A stretch of 64,000 nt of DNA from Azospirillum endophyticum (GCF_016595245.1 NZ_JAENHM010000088.1:42260-106259), one strand, 5' to 3'; positions 25,850 through 36,640 are shown, numbered from the stretch's first letter. Numbers and translations are program-made. The notes: a model not told the origin generated them from the letters alone.

Positions 25850-26614
25850 CTAGAAAACCAGCCGCGCACCGACCTTGATCACCGTGCCCAGGGAATCGGC
25901 GCCGGTATCGATGTCGGTATCGGCCACCACCTGCCAGCGCGGGGTGATGTGGTAGGCCAGATCGGCGAGGTAATGGCCGCTGGCCGCGCCGTTCTCCGGC
26001 AATGTCCGCCGCGCCCGCAAGGACAGGGTCATGGCGCCGCGGCCATAGGCCAATGCCGCATTCAGGCTGCGGACCGAGACGCCGTCCGCCTCCTCCTGCC
26101 GGCGCAGGTCGCCGTCCAGGGTCACGTTCTGCCATTCGAACTGGGTGCCGACGATCCAGGACTGGCGCGGCAGCCGGCGGCTGTCGCCGCGCACCCGCGC
26201 CCGGCTGGTGCCGGCGGACAGGCGGGTGTTGATGCCGCCCATCTGGATGGTCTTGCGCACCGCCGCCTCCACCAGATGCATCGCTTCGCGCGGATCGGGC
26301 ATGTCGCCGTTGCCGCGCGGCATCGGCGTGTAGCTGGCGCCCAATTCGAACCCACGCAGCGGCGGGGTGTAGTAGGTCAGCTTCGCCGTCCGGCTTCCCG
26401 CCCCGGTCGACGACGACACATCCGCCACCCCCACCAGTCGGTTGCGGGCACTGTCGGCCTGTCCGATCTCCAGCGCTCCCCAGGAGACATCGACAGCCAA
26501 GAAATGGCGCTGATCGGCAAAACTACCCTTTTGGTATAGAACGTCCGCAGACGCGTTGCTTGCCGATAAAATCGCCATTGCCGCCAGAATAGGCATGGAA
26601 ATTCCTCGTCTCAT
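25850..26614 (-). CDS. Small outer-membrane beta-barrel protein, porin-like
   Basis: 254 aa. Signal peptide MRRGISMPILAAMAILSASN ending near ASA-DVL. The mature part alternates polar and hydrophobic residues in strand-like blocks (FELGASYTP, TLSLRARRTL, HYLADLAYHI, QVVADTDID) and ends in VGARLVF, the C-terminal phenylalanine needed for insertion by the Bam machinery. WGALEIGQADSARNRLVG near the N-terminus resembles Azospirillum-type porins, which are usually 330-400 aa, so this one is short: about 12 strands. Ligand unknown. It is transcribed leftwards from the AT-richer region 26615-26760. Confidence 0.75.
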   Translation of the reverse strand: MRRGISMPILAAMAILSASNASADVLYQKGSFADQRHFLAVDVSWGALEIGQADSARNRLVGVADVSSSTGAGSRTAKLTYYTPPLRGFELGASYTPMPRGNGDMPDPREAMHLVEAAVRKTIQMGGINTRLSAGTSRARVRGDSRRLPRQSWIVGTQFEWQNVTLDGDLRRQEEADGVSVRSLNAALAYGRGAMTLSLRARRTLPENGAASGHYLADLAYHITPRWQVVADTDIDTGADSLGTVIKVGARLVF

Positions 26615-26761
26615 AGGGCAAGCCTCGTGCTGTTTGGCCGATGGTCGACTGTCCGTCTGGTCGATACGGCCCTGTGTATCCTTTCAGGTTTGAGGGATGT
26701 TCGTCTAAAATTCTGACAAAACTGTGACCCGAATCTTGCGTATTGCGGTGCAAAAACGATT

Positions 26762-26788
26762 GCGGCTTCGCGAAATACGCGAAGCCGC
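26762..26788 (-). terminator. Intrinsic terminator of the pxp operon
   Basis: GCGGCTTCGCG (26762-26772) and CGCGAAGCCGC (26778-26788) make a perfect 11-bp stem with an AAATA loop. On the minus strand it is followed by CAATCGTTTTTG, so it reads as a Rho-independent terminator about 135 bp after the pxpA stop. The rest of 26615-26923 probably holds the promoter of the porin gene; I see no gene in it. Confidence 0.8.
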
Positions 26789-26923
26789 TGCACTCGGGCC
26801 GGTCTTCAGGGGATTTTGGGAACGACGATCAAGCCTTGCCGGCCTCTCCCCCGGCAGGCTTCCGCGTCGCGGGTGCCGGTCGGGGAAACGACCATCGCGC
26901 CAAGGGTGGGGCGGGTCCCGCCC

Positions 26924-27685
26924 TCACGCCACCGCCTTCACCGCAACGCCGGCCGCCTCCAGCGCGCGGCGCACGGTGGCGGCCATGGCGACCGCAGTTG
27001 GGGTGTCGCCATGGACGCAGATGGTATCGGCGACGATGGGCAGTCGGGTGCCGTAGCGGCTCTCCACCGCACCGTCCAGCACCATCCGCACCACCCGCGC
27101 GGCGGCCAGATCCGGATCATGGATCACCGATCCGGCCACGCTGCGCGGCGTCAAGGTGCCGTCATCCTCATAGGTGCGGTCGGCGAAGGCCTCGCGCGCG
27201 ACGCGCAGCCCGGCCTCCTGTCCGGCCCGGTCCATCGCGCTCAGCGGCGGGACGACGAACAGCAGGGCGGGGTCGACCGCCTTGATCGCGCGGGCGATGG
27301 CGCCGGCCAGATCCGGCTCCACCGCCGCCATGTTGTAGAGGGCGCCGTGCGGCTTCACATGGGTTACCCGCCGGCCCGACAGGGCGGCGCAGGCCTGGAG
27401 CGCGCCGACCTGATAGGCGACCAGCCGCTCGACCTCCGTCGTCGTGACGCCACGCATGACGCGGCGGCCGAAGCCGGGGCGGTCCTCGAAACCCGGATGG
27501 GCGCCGATGCGCACCCCCTTCTCCCCCGCCAGCCGGGCGGTGTCGGCCATGATGGTGGGATCGCCGGCATGGAAGCCGCAGGCGATGTTGGCGGAGGTGA
27601 CGATGTCCAGCATCGCCCGGTCGTCGCCCATGGACCAGGCGCCATACCCCTCCCCCATGTCACAGTTCAGATCGATGCTCGGCAT
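26924..27685 (-). CDS. pxpA: 5-oxoprolinase subunit A (LamB/YcsF family)
   Basis: 253 aa. PxpA works with PxpB and PxpC in the ATP-dependent opening of 5-oxoproline (pyroglutamate) to glutamate; it has the LamB/YcsF fold. [15 protein letters not shown] at the start, [42 protein letters not shown] and [11 protein letters not shown] are all family signatures. Length is standard. The ATG at 27685 precedes the consensus start; upstream codons do not match. Unusually, a chemoreceptor gene lies between pxpA and pxpC, with only 41 bp between chemoreceptor stop and pxpA start, so all are likely in one transcript. Confidence 0.95.
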   Translation of the reverse strand: MPSIDLNCDMGEGYGAWSMGDDRAMLDIVTSANIACGFHAGDPTIMADTARLAGEKGVRIGAHPGFEDRPGFGRRVMRGVTTTEVERLVAYQVGALQACAALSGRRVTHVKPHGALYNMAAVEPDLAGAIARAIKAVDPALLFVVPPLSAMDRAGQEAGLRVAREAFADRTYEDDGTLTPRSVAGSVIHDPDLAAARVVRMVLDGAVESRYGTRLPIVADTICVHGDTPTAVAMAATVRRALEAAGVAVKAVA

Positions 27686-27726
27686 GGCTCTCTCGCAGTT
27701 CGTTCTCAAAAAAGATCCGGGCGCCG

Positions 27727-29301
27727 TCACGCCGCATCCGACTGTCGCAGGGAATGGATGAAGCCGGCAACCTCACTGCGCATCGCGCCCATCTGCTCCG
27801 CCAGCACCCCCGCCGCCCCGTCCAGCTGGGTGGAGGCGTCGCCGGTCTGGCTGGCCGCCACGGAGGTGGCGTTGACGTCGCCGAGCAGGGCACGGACACC
27901 CAGGGCCGCCTCGCTGACGCCGCGGCCGATCTCCGCCGTCGCCGCATTCTGTTCCTCCACCGCGGCGGCGATGGAGGCGCTGATCTGGCTGAGGCTGTGC
28001 ACCACGCGGGCGATCTCGACGATCTCTTCGGCGGCCGAACCGGTGGAGCCCTGGATGGCGCGGATCTGCGTCTCGATATCCTCGGTCGCCTTGGCGGTCT
28101 GGGTCGCCAGCGCCTTCACCTCGCCGGCCACCACGGCGAAGCCCTTGCCGGCCTCGCCGGCGCGGGCGGCCTCAATGGTGGCGTTCAGCGCCAGCAAATT
28201 GGTCTGCTTGGCGATCGCATGGATCAGCGTCACCACCGCCGACACCCGGTCGGAGGCCTGGACCAGCCCGGCAACCTGATCGGTGGCCCGCGACGCGCGG
28301 CGCGACGCCTCGTCGGCGATCGATTGGGAATGCTGGGCCTGGGCCGAGATCTCGCGGATGGAGGCCACCAGTTCGTCCACCGCGGCGGCCATGCCGTCGA
28401 CCGAGGCGTTGACCGACGCGGCATTGCCGGCAGCCTGCCGGCTGACCTCCCCGTTCTGTTCCGCCACGCCGGCAAGGCTGCGGGTGGCGAGCCCCATCCC
28501 GTCGGTGGTACGCAACACCTCGCCCAGGGTGCTGCCGACGCGCCGTTCGAAATCGTCGGCCACCCCGGCGATGGCGGCGCAGCGCTCGGCCTCCGCCTGC
28601 CGGCGCAACTCGATCTGCTCGGCCTCCAGCCGCTGCTTGGCCGCACCCTGCTCCTTGAAGACCTGGACGGCGGCCGCCATGCGGCCGATCTCGTCCCGGC
28701 GGTCCAGCGAGGGCACGTCGACCGCGCCGTCGCCGGCCGCCAGCCGCGTCATCACCCCGGTCAGCCGGACGATGGGCCGGGTGGCACCGCGCACCATCAG
28801 GAACAGCACGCCGCACAGTGCGACCAGAGCCGCCAGACCGCCGCCGGCCAGGAGCCATGCCCGTTCGGCAGCCTGAAGCTCGGCCCGGCGGGGCGACAGG
28901 TGGATCTCCACGCTGCCGAGCGTGTCGAGGCGGGCGCCGGTCTTGCGCTGGATGTCGGCCTTGCGGACCAGCACCGTGGGGTCGGTATCCGACACGTCGC
29001 CGCTCTTGGCGAAGACCTCGCCCTTGGGATCGAGAACCCGGCTGCCGAGATAGTCGGGATCGTTGGTGAGGGCCGCGAGCTGGGCCGCGGCGGATTCGGC
29101 ATCGACGTTCCACAGCGGCTCCGCCAGACCGCCGGCGATGACGCGGACGGTGACGGCCGCCCTGTCCTCCAACGCGGTGCGGGCATCCTCGCGGTTGACG
29201 GTGACGACGGCGGCAATGCCCGTCGCGCTGATGATGGTGACCATCAGGGCGATGGGAACGACGACACGCATGGCAAGGGTACGGCCCACACGCTGCAGCA
29301 T
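27727..29301 (-). CDS. Methyl-accepting chemotaxis protein within the pxp operon
   Basis: 524 aa membrane receptor. TM1 covers about residues 12-33, a small periplasmic sensor of about 115 residues follows ([19 protein letters not shown], then [17 protein letters not shown]), TM2 about 148-170, HAMP about 171-222, and the signalling domain to the end; the hairpin tip reads [20 protein letters not shown]. The C-terminus has no NWETF-type CheR tether. Start at 29301 gives a normal short cytoplasmic lead before TM1. It lies between pxpC and pxpA on the same strand, which suggests it senses 5-oxoproline or a related compound; the ligand is inference. Confidence 0.9.
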   Translation of the reverse strand: MLQRVGRTLAMRVVVPIALMVTIISATGIAAVVTVNREDARTALEDRAAVTVRVIAGGLAEPLWNVDAESAAAQLAALTNDPDYLGSRVLDPKGEVFAKSGDVSDTDPTVLVRKADIQRKTGARLDTLGSVEIHLSPRRAELQAAERAWLLAGGGLAALVALCGVLFLMVRGATRPIVRLTGVMTRLAAGDGAVDVPSLDRRDEIGRMAAAVQVFKEQGAAKQRLEAEQIELRRQAEAERCAAIAGVADDFERRVGSTLGEVLRTTDGMGLATRSLAGVAEQNGEVSRQAAGNAASVNASVDGMAAAVDELVASIREISAQAQHSQSIADEASRRASRATDQVAGLVQASDRVSAVVTLIHAIAKQTNLLALNATIEAARAGEAGKGFAVVAGEVKALATQTAKATEDIETQIRAIQGSTGSAAEEIVEIARVVHSLSQISASIAAAVEEQNAATAEIGRGVSEAALGVRALLGDVNATSVAASQTGDASTQLDGAAGVLAEQMGAMRSEVAGFIHSLRQSDAA

Positions 29302-29366
29302 CAGGTCCACTCCATTGTGGGTGTTGGGGCGGTAAAGGGGAGCATAGGCTGTGAAATTTCGGAGGC

Positions 29367-29467
29367 TTTCTCGGCCGTCATCCCCGCGGAGGCGGGGAAC
29401 CAGAGTTTCCAATGCAAATGCCTGCAAAGTCTGGATTCCCGCCTTCGCGGGAATGACGGCCGAGAAA
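29367..29467. repeat. 101-bp palindromic repeat of the GTCATTCCCGC type
   Basis: TTTCTCGGCCGTCAT (29367-29381) and ATGACGGCCGAGAAA (29453-29467) are perfect 15-bp terminal inverted repeats. Inside, CCCCGCGGAGGCGGGGA and TTCCCGCCTTCGCGGGAA form short hairpins. The core GTCATTCCCGCGAAGGCGGGAA is a widespread proteobacterial intergenic repeat. It sits between the chemoreceptor start and the pxpC stop and may act as an RNA hairpin within the operon. Confidence 0.7.
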
Positions 29468-29546
29468 AGCCCGTGATGAAAAAGGCGATGGGAAGTGAAC
29501 CAAACTTCCGATGCTTCTCCACAGGACTCGAAAAAATTCCGGTCTC

Positions 29547-30569
29547 TCAGTCCCAGCCGGTGACGGCGCCACCGATCAGGTTGAAGCCGAGCAGCCGGCC
29601 GCTGTCGTACAGGGCGAAACCGCCGGCCGATTGCAGGAGCGCCGGCAGGCCACCGATCGTCTCGCGGTGGCGGGCCTGGATGCGCCCGGCCTCCGCCGCG
29701 TCGACGGCGGTGAAGCGCAGCCGCTCGCCGGGGCGCATCTGTGCCAGCGCCGCGACGTCCGGCCCGACGACGCAGGCGATCTTGGGATAGCCGCCGGTGG
29801 TCTGGCGGTCGGCCAGCAGGACGATGGGCCGGCCGGTGCCCGGCACCTGCACCGCCCCCAGCGGAATGCCGTCCGACGTGATGTTGAAGCCGCGCGCATG
29901 CTCGATCGCCGGGCCGTCCAGCCGGCAGCCCATGCGGTCGGCCTCATGGCTGACCGTATAGTCCTCTTCCAGGAAAGCCTCGATCCCGGCCTGGGTGAAG
30001 TAATCCTGCTGCGGCCCCAGCATCACTCGCAGCCGCTCGCCGCGTGCCGGCAGCAGGGAGGGGTCGAGACGACGCTCCCCCTGGTCCGCCGCCTGGTCGA
30101 GCTGCAGGGGAAGCCGGTCGCCGGTCTTCAATGCGGTGCCGTCCAGCCCGCCCATACGGCTGCGTATGTGGGTGGCGACGCTGCCCAGCACCGGTTGAAG
30201 CGCGAAGCCGCCTTCCACCGCCCAATAGCCGCGCATGCCGCTGCGCAGGGCCCCGATGCGCAGGGTCTGCCCGTCGGTCAGGCGCAGGCTGGTCCAGGCT
30301 GGCACCGCATCGCCATCCACCGTCAGGCCGACATCGGCGGCGACGGCGATGCGCACCGGCCCTCCCTCCACCACGATGCTGTCGCCGGCCAGGGTGAACT
30401 CCACCGCCCCCTCATCCGGCCGGTTGCCGACCAGGGCGTTGGCGGCGGCATGCAGCAGCGGGTCGGCCGCCCCGGCGACCGAAACACCATAGCGCTGATA
30501 CCCGACCCGCCCGCGGTCCTGAATGGTGGAGCTGGGACCGGCGGACGCGACATGGAGATGGGTGGTCAT
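29547..30569 (-). CDS. pxpC: 5-oxoprolinase subunit C (biotin-dependent carboxylase-like)
   Basis: 340 aa. PxpC together with PxpB activates 5-oxoproline by phosphorylation before ring opening. [19 protein letters not shown] and [20 protein letters not shown] at the start are the KipA/PxpC (AHS2) signature; [12 protein letters not shown] and [17 protein letters not shown] occur in the second half as expected. The ATG overlaps the pxpB stop (ATGA, 30566-30569), which points to coupled translation. Homologous to Bacillus KipA; urea amidolyase and pyruvate-carboxylase-like proteins share the domain, but the pxpB-pxpC pair decides the call. Confidence 0.94.
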   Translation of the reverse strand: MTTHLHVASAGPSSTIQDRGRVGYQRYGVSVAGAADPLLHAAANALVGNRPDEGAVEFTLAGDSIVVEGGPVRIAVAADVGLTVDGDAVPAWTSLRLTDGQTLRIGALRSGMRGYWAVEGGFALQPVLGSVATHIRSRMGGLDGTALKTGDRLPLQLDQAADQGERRLDPSLLPARGERLRVMLGPQQDYFTQAGIEAFLEEDYTVSHEADRMGCRLDGPAIEHARGFNITSDGIPLGAVQVPGTGRPIVLLADRQTTGGYPKIACVVGPDVAALAQMRPGERLRFTAVDAAEAGRIQARHRETIGGLPALLQSAGGFALYDSGRLLGFNLIGGAVTGWD

Positions 30570-31333
30570 GCCGCCGCTCCCTGCATCAGAGTGGCCGGAG
30601 CGGCGACGGTCTCGCAGTCGGGCAGATAGCCGTTCAGACCGTCCAGCCGGTCGAATTCGGCGGCGGTGACGGCGGTGAAGCGGATGCGGTCGCCGGGCGC
30701 CAGCAGGAAGGGCGGCTCCCGCCGTAGGTCGAAGGTGCGCGCCGGGGTGCGGCCCAGCAGATGCCAGCCGCTGGGCATGGCGATGGGGGAGATCGCCGCC
30801 TGCGCCCCGCCCTGCATGACGCTGCCCGCCGGGGTGACCATGCGCGGGTTCTCGCGGCGGGGCTGATGCAGCACCTCCGGCAGGCCGCCGAGATAGGCGA
30901 AACCGGGGGAGAAGCCCAGCATATAGACCCGGTAGTCGGCGCTGCAGTGCAGCCGCACCACCTCCTCCGTGCCGAGGCCGGACCGGCGGGCCACTTCGTC
31001 CAGATCCTCGCCATGGCCGCCGCCGAAGCAGACCGGCACGATCCAGCGCAGCTGCGGTTCGGCCGCCTCCTGCGTCAGCCCGGCAGCAAGCTCCAGCAAC
31101 GAACGGCCCAGCGGTTCCGCCGTCGTCACCGCCGGGTCGAACTGCACCAGGATGGAGCGGTATGTCGGTACCGTCTCCACGATCCCGGACACACCGGCTT
31201 CGGCGATGCGGCGGTCGAGGCGATGGACGGCGGCGTTCAGGTCCTGGGCGATGCCGTCGCCCAGTTCGACGATCAGGGCGCTGTCGCCGGCCGTCCGCAG
31301 AACGGGGGCCGGAAACGCAGTGGTCACGCTCAT
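30566..31333 (-). CDS. pxpB: 5-oxoprolinase subunit B (KipI family)
   Basis: 255 aa AHS1-type protein. GDSALIVELGDGIAQDLN near the start, TYRSILVQFDP, VCFGGGHGEDLDEVA, YMLGFSPGFAYLGGLPEVL and the late GGWHLLGRT-like GWHLLGRTPARTFD are KipI/PxpB signatures. It forms a complex with PxpC. The gene overlaps pxpC by four bases and starts 45 bp after the binding-protein gene upstream. In Bacillus subtilis the homologues kipI and kipA lie with ycsF and ycsI, and the same gene set is found in this window. Confidence 0.94.
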   Translation of the reverse strand: MSVTTAFPAPVLRTAGDSALIVELGDGIAQDLNAAVHRLDRRIAEAGVSGIVETVPTYRSILVQFDPAVTTAEPLGRSLLELAAGLTQEAAEPQLRWIVPVCFGGGHGEDLDEVARRSGLGTEEVVRLHCSADYRVYMLGFSPGFAYLGGLPEVLHQPRRENPRMVTPAGSVMQGGAQAAISPIAMPSGWHLLGRTPARTFDLRREPPFLLAPGDRIRFTAVTAAEFDRLDGLNGYLPDCETVAAPATLMQGAAA

Positions 31334-31377
31334 GGCGGCTTCTCGAAAGCTGGTCGAAGGGAGGATGCGCCCGCCGG

Positions 31378-32157
31378 TCAGCGGGCGTATTTGTCCAGGA
31401 TCTGCTGGTAGGCGCCGCTCGCCTTCATCGCCGCCACCCCGGCGTCGAACTCGTCGCGCAGCTTGGTGGTGTCGCGGGCCTTGGTGAAGGCGATGTAGCT
31501 GGGGATGTCCTGCACCGGAGGGTTCAACTCCTTCACCTTGTCCAGCGCGCCCGCCTGTTTCAGGAAATACTGGGCGACATAGCGGTTGCTGGGCATCACC
31601 TCGAACCGGCCGGACACCAGCTTCTTGACGTTGCTGTCGCTGTCGTTCGACTTTTCCACCGCCGGCAGCACGCCGGTCTTGATCGCGTCGTCGACGATGG
31701 AGCCGTAGCTGATCTGGTTGACCACGCCGAACTTGCGGTCGGCCAGCTTGGACAGGTCGCCGTCGAAGCTGACCGGACTGTCCTTCGCCACGAACAGCGA
31801 CACCACCTGCGGCACCAGCACCTGGGTGGAGTAGTTCAGGAACTGCTCGCGCTCCGGCGTCTTGTAGGCGGTGAAGACGGCATCCGCCCCGCCCTCGCGC
31901 ACGGTGTCGAGCGCACGAGCCCAGGGCATGATCTCCACCGTCACGCTATGGCCGGCAGCCTTCATCGCCTCCGTCACGATGTCGTAGGCGATGCCAGCCG
32001 GCTTGCCGCCGTCGTCGTAGATCAGCGGCGGAAAGCTGAGCGCCACCATGCGCAGCTGGTCGGCGGAAGCCGGCGCGGCGGCGGTCAACAGGCCGGCGGC
32101 AAGAGCGGCGGCCGGGGCGGCGGTGGAGAGCAGGCGGACGGAGAATGGAGATGGCAT
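31378..32157 (-). CDS. Amino-acid-type ABC transporter substrate-binding protein (SBP_bac_3)
   Basis: 259 aa. Signal peptide ending TAAAPASA before DQLRMV. The mature protein is a type 3 binding protein: LIYDDGGKPAGIAYDIVTEA, EIMPWARALDTVREGGADAVF and KFGVVNQISYGSIVDDAI show the usual two-lobe layout. No matching permease or ATPase of the polar amino acid class lies next to it; the nearby permeases are of the Liv class. It may feed another importer, or present ligand to the chemoreceptor of the same block. The ATG at 32157 has GGAGG upstream; a GTG five codons earlier is less likely. Confidence 0.87.
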   Translation of the reverse strand: MPSPFSVRLLSTAAPAAALAAGLLTAAAPASADQLRMVALSFPPLIYDDGGKPAGIAYDIVTEAMKAAGHSVTVEIMPWARALDTVREGGADAVFTAYKTPEREQFLNYSTQVLVPQVVSLFVAKDSPVSFDGDLSKLADRKFGVVNQISYGSIVDDAIKTGVLPAVEKSNDSDSNVKKLVSGRFEVMPSNRYVAQYFLKQAGALDKVKELNPPVQDIPSYIAFTKARDTTKLRDEFDAGVAAMKASGAYQQILDKYAR

Positions 32158-32244
32158 CGGGCAAGCCTCCACCGTGTCCGCCCGGAGCGGAATGCCCGCG
32201 CGGCGGCCGGTATTTGCAGGGGATGGAGCGGGGGAGAGAAGCGG

Positions 32245-33033
32245 TCAGAGCACCGACAGATGCGTGTTCAGCAGGTCGGTGATCAGCATGGCACCGGGGC
32301 TGTGGGTGATGGCGATCGGCGGTCGGGCGTTGCGGATCGCGACCTGTGGCGTCACCCCGCAGGCCCAGAAGACCGGCACCTCGCCGGGCTCGATGGGAAC
32401 CCCCTCGCCATGTTCGGGATCGGCGATGTCGCGGATGCCGATGGCGGCCGGGTCGCCGAAATGCACCGGCGCGCCATGCACCGACGGGAAGCGCGAGGTG
32501 ATCTGGATGGCGCGGATGGCATCCTTCGGCACCATCGGCCGCATCGACACGACCATGGTGCCGCTGAAGCGGCCGGCCGGCGTGCAGGGGATGCTGGTCT
32601 CGTACATCGGCACATTGCGGTTCATCGCGATGTGCCGCACCGGCAGACCGTCGGCCAGCAGAGCCTCCTCGAAGGAGAAGGAGCAGCCGATCAGGAAGGC
32701 GACGAAATCGTCACGCCACAGGTCGGTGATGTCGGTCGGCCCATCGGCCAGCACGCCGTCGCGATAGACGCGGTAGCGCGGCACGTCGGTGCGGATGTCG
32801 ATGTCATGGCCCAGCGTCGGCAGGCGGGGATCGCCGACCTCCGACACCGCCAGCAGCGGACAGGGCCGCGGGTTCGCCTGGCAGAAGCGCAGGAAGTCGC
32901 CGGCCCAATCCGCCGGCAGGATGGCGAGGTTAGCCTGGACATGGCCGGGGGCGAGGCCGGCGGTCTGGCCGCTGTTGGCACCGCTGCGGATGCGTAGCCG
33001 CTCGGCAGCGGCGGAGAGGGGAGTGGTCGTCAT
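32245..33033 (-). CDS. Putative hydro-lyase, DUF1445 (YcsI/D-glutamate cyclase-like)
   Basis: 262 aa, the usual length of bacterial DUF1445 proteins. Family stretches seen: [15 protein letters not shown] near the N-terminus, [18 protein letters not shown] with a cysteine, [26 protein letters not shown] and [12 protein letters not shown]. In mammals a related domain occurs in D-glutamate cyclase, which makes 5-oxo-D-proline from D-glutamate, so a role in the same chemistry is attractive here beside pxpB and pxpC. In Bacillus the homologue ycsI lies next to ycsF-kipI-kipA. Direct evidence for the bacterial reaction is not in the sequence. Confidence 0.85.
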   Translation of the reverse strand: MTTTPLSAAAERLRIRSGANSGQTAGLAPGHVQANLAILPADWAGDFLRFCQANPRPCPLLAVSEVGDPRLPTLGHDIDIRTDVPRYRVYRDGVLADGPTDITDLWRDDFVAFLIGCSFSFEEALLADGLPVRHIAMNRNVPMYETSIPCTPAGRFSGTMVVSMRPMVPKDAIRAIQITSRFPSVHGAPVHFGDPAAIGIRDIADPEHGEGVPIEPGEVPVFWACGVTPQVAIRNARPPIAITHSPGAMLITDLLNTHLSVL

Positions 33034-33083
33034 GGGATGGTCCGGGGTTTTGGTGTTTTGTGTGGAGGCTTTGGCTTCGCTTT

Positions 33084-33195
33084 GCCCCCACCCCGACCCT
33101 CCCCCGCTAGGCAGGGGAGGGGGACAGGAGCGTTGTCGGCGCTCTAGCGACAGTCCCTCCCCCGCCCAGCGGGGGAGGTTAGGTGGGGGTCTAAC
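33084..33195. repeat. 112-bp palindromic intergenic repeat, family 2 copy 1
   Basis: The complement of 33151-33195 is identical over 45 bp to 51643-51687, and 33084-33107 is the complement of 51755-51778 over 24 bp; only the middles differ. Ends are imperfect inverted repeats rich in CCCCCACC and CCTCCCCC. Located between the DUF1445 gene and livF. Confidence 0.8.
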
Positions 33196-33204
33196 TCCGC
33201 CCCC

Positions 33205-33972
<768 letters not shown>

Positions 33973-33976
33973 CGTC

Positions 33977-34696
33977 TCACTCCCCCAGATAGGCGGCGAT
34001 CACCGCGGGATTCTCGGCGATCTGGGCCGGGGTGCCGTCGGCGATCTTGGCACCGTAATCCAGCACGAGCATCCGGTGGGCGATCGGCATGATGCCCTCC
34101 ATCACATGTTCGACGATGATGCTGGCGATGCCGCGCTGGTGGATGCGGTGGACCAGGGCCGACGCCTCGCGCACCTCGGTCGGGTTGAGGCCGGCCATCA
34201 CCTCGTCCAGCAGGATCAGCTTCGGTTCGGTGGCGAGCGCACGGGCGACCTCCAGCCGCTTCTGCTCCGACACCGTCAGGTCGGACGCCGGGGTGTCCGC
34301 CCGGTGCGACAGTCCGACGAAGTCCAGCTCCGCCTCCGCCCGCTCGCGCGCCTCGGCCACCCGCTTGTTGCGCAGCATGGCGCCGACCATCACGTTCTCC
34401 CGCGCCGTCATCGACTGGAAGACGCGGACGATCTGGAAGGTGCGGGCGATGCCCAGCGCCGCCGCGGCCTCCGGCGTCGAACCGGTGATGTCCTGCCCTT
34501 CGAAGGCGATGCGGCCGGAGGTGGGGGTGTGGAAGCCGGCCAGGCAGTTGAACAGGGTGGTCTTGCCGGCGCCGTTCGGGCCGATCAGCCCGATGATCTC
34601 GCCGTGATGGACGATGAAGCTGATGTCGCGGTTGGCGATCAGTCCGTCGAAGGCCTTGCCCAGGCCGTCCACGGCAAGGAGGGGGGCGGTGTTCAC
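33977..34696 (-). CDS. livG: Branched-chain amino-acid-type ABC transporter ATPase LivG
   Basis: 239 aa. Walker [10 protein letters not shown], Walker [16 protein letters not shown] and the typical [22 protein letters not shown] are seen. The ABC signature, normally LSYGEQRRLE or LPYGDQ in LivG, reads [10 protein letters not shown] here, losing the first glycine of the motif. The start codon is GTG and overlaps the livM stop (GTGA, 34693-34696). Compared with E. coli LivG (255 aa) the length is a little short but complete. Part of livH-livM-livG-livF. Confidence 0.92.
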   Translation of the reverse strand: MNTAPLLAVDGLGKAFDGLIANRDISFIVHHGEIIGLIGPNGAGKTTLFNCLAGFHTPTSGRIAFEGQDITGSTPEAAAALGIARTFQIVRVFQSMTARENVMVGAMLRNKRVAEARERAEAELDFVGLSHRADTPASDLTVSEQKRLEVARALATEPKLILLDEVMAGLNPTEVREASALVHRIHQRGIASIIVEHVMEGIMPIAHRMLVLDYGAKIADGTPAQIAENPAVIAAYLGE

Positions 34697-35721
34697 GGAC
34701 GGATCTCCTTGGCGCTGGTCTCGCCCCCGGCCGGCTTGGCGCCGGGCAGATGGCGGCCCAAATGGCGATGCAGGTCGCCCAGCAGGCCGAGCACGCCGGA
34801 CGGGCTGAACACGGCGACCAGGATGATCATGGCGGCGTAGATGATCATGTCGGTGCCGGAGCCGGTGCTGCCGAACAGGGTGCGGCTGTATTCCTCGATG
34901 GTGATGAGGATGACGGCGCCCAGCACCGGCCCCGTCAGCCGGCCCACCCCGCCGAGGATGGCGATCAGCGCGATCTTGATCGAGATCGTCGTCGCGAACA
35001 CCGAACCCGGATCGATGAACATCTCCTTCTGGGCGTAGAAGCTACCGCCCATCGCCGTCAGGAAGGCCGACACTGTGAGCGCGATCAGCTTGTAGCGGGT
35101 CAGGCTGACGCCCAGCGCGCGGGCCGCTTCCGGCTCGTCCTTGATGGCACGGAAATAATAGCCGATATGGCTGCGCTCGATCGCCCAGGACACCAGCACC
35201 GTCAGCACCAGCAGCCCGAGGATGACGTAGTAGTAGGGCAGCTTCGACAGGAAGATCAGCACGCCCCAGCCGCTCTGGTCCATCGGCAGGTAGAGGCCGA
35301 CGGCCCCTTCGAGGGCGTCGCTGTTGGTGACCAGGATCTGCATGATCTCCGCCACCGCGATGGTCGCCATGGCGAAATAATGCCCCTTCAGCCGGAAGCA
35401 GGGCCAGCCCATGGCGAGCGCGAAGGCCGCCGCCACCAACCCGCCGGCGAGCGCGCCGATCCACGGCGTCAGCCCCAGCGTCAGCAGCAGCATGGTCGAG
35501 GTGTAGGCGCCGATGCCGTAGAACACGGCATGGCCCAGGGAGACCTGACCGGCATAGCCGCCGACGATGTTCCAGGCGACGCCCATCTGGGCGCCCATCA
35601 GGATCAGGATCAGGAAGTTCTGCTGCGACGGCTCGGTGACCGCCAGGGGCAGCAGGGCGGCGAGCGCCAGCAGGGCGATGGTGCCGACGCCCTTGCGCGA
35701 GAGGATGGTTGCGGTCGTCAT
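34693..35721 (-). CDS. livM: Branched-chain amino-acid-type ABC transporter permease LivM
   Basis: 342 aa with 9-10 hydrophobic segments. NFLILILMGAQMGVAWNIVG followed by GYAGQVSLGHAVFYGIGAY is the LivM signature; the coupling loop is FRAIKDEPEAARALGVSLTR with the EAA-type motif, and GGVGRLTGPVLGAV lies near the C-terminus. It pairs with LivH to form the membrane channel. The start overlaps the last base of livH (ATGA-type, 35718-35721) and the stop overlaps livG, so the genes are translationally coupled. Confidence 0.93.
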   Translation of the reverse strand: MTTATILSRKGVGTIALLALAALLPLAVTEPSQQNFLILILMGAQMGVAWNIVGGYAGQVSLGHAVFYGIGAYTSTMLLLTLGLTPWIGALAGGLVAAAFALAMGWPCFRLKGHYFAMATIAVAEIMQILVTNSDALEGAVGLYLPMDQSGWGVLIFLSKLPYYYVILGLLVLTVLVSWAIERSHIGYYFRAIKDEPEAARALGVSLTRYKLIALTVSAFLTAMGGSFYAQKEMFIDPGSVFATTISIKIALIAILGGVGRLTGPVLGAVILITIEEYSRTLFGSTGSGTDMIIYAAMIILVAVFSPSGVLGLLGDLHRHLGRHLPGAKPAGGETSAKEIRP

Positions 35722-36587
35722 CAGGCTTTCCCCAGCAGGCCGCGCGGACGCACCAGCAGCACGATCAGCAGCAGCGACAGCACGATGGCGGTCTTGTATT
35801 CCGGACCGATCAGGAAGCCGCCCAGCACCTCGATCAGCCCGACGATGATGCCGGCCAGGAAGGCACCGGTGACGCTGCCGAAGCCGCCCAGCACGACCAC
35901 CACGAAGGCGATCAGGATGAAGTTCGATCCCACCTCCGGGAAGATCGGGAAGAAGGTGGCGATCAGCCCGCCGGCCAGACCGGCGCAGGCGGCGCCGATG
36001 CCCCAGGCCAGCGCGAACATCTTCTGGCCGTCGATGCCCATCAGGGTGGCCGCCTCACGGTCGATGGCGGTGGCCTCCAGCGCGGTGCCGAGCCGGGTGC
36101 GGTGCAGGAACATCCATAGGGCGCCGGTCACGCCCACCGCGCCCAGGGCGGCGACGAACTGCGGCAGGCCGAATTGGACGGAGCCGAGCGCGATGTTGCC
36201 GCTGACGAGGCTGTGCGGGATCAGCCGGTGATCGGGCTTCCAGAAGAACTGCGCCAACCCGCGCAGCAGGATCATCAGGCCAAAGGTCGCGAAGATCTGC
36301 GACAGCATCGGTGCCTTCAGGATGCGGCGGATCACCGTCTGGTAGACGATGACGCCGACCGCGAACAGCAGCAACGCCGTCAGGGGAAGCGCCACGATCG
36401 GGTCGATGGCGAAGATGGCGAAGGCCCAGAAGCTGGCATACATGCCGAGCATCAGGAATTCGCCATGGGCGAAATTGACGATGTCCATCACGCCGAAGAT
36501 CAGCGTCAGGCCGACTGCGACCAGGGCGTAGATCAGCCCGATCAGCAGGCCCGAGACGAGCACTTGGATGAGAATGTCTGCGGTCAT
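35721..36587 (-). CDS. livH: Branched-chain amino-acid-type ABC transporter permease LivH
   Basis: 288 aa with about eight hydrophobic segments. GLLIGLIYALVAVGLTLIFG at the start, VNFAHGEFLMLGMYASF, the coupling loop RTRLGTALEATAIDREAATL and GGFGSVTGAFLAGIIVGLIE are all typical of LivH. It works with LivM, LivG, LivF and the binding protein LivK encoded upstream. The gap to livK (226 bp) holds a palindromic repeat (36641-36783). Confidence 0.93.
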   Translation of the reverse strand: MTADILIQVLVSGLLIGLIYALVAVGLTLIFGVMDIVNFAHGEFLMLGMYASFWAFAIFAIDPIVALPLTALLLFAVGVIVYQTVIRRILKAPMLSQIFATFGLMILLRGLAQFFWKPDHRLIPHSLVSGNIALGSVQFGLPQFVAALGAVGVTGALWMFLHRTRLGTALEATAIDREAATLMGIDGQKMFALAWGIGAACAGLAGGLIATFFPIFPEVGSNFILIAFVVVVLGGFGSVTGAFLAGIIVGLIEVLGGFLIGPEYKTAIVLSLLLIVLLVRPRGLLGKA

Positions 36588-36640
36588 TGCCGCGCCCCCT
36601 TACGCTCAAGGGTGGGCCGGAGGAACTGTGCGGGAAAATC

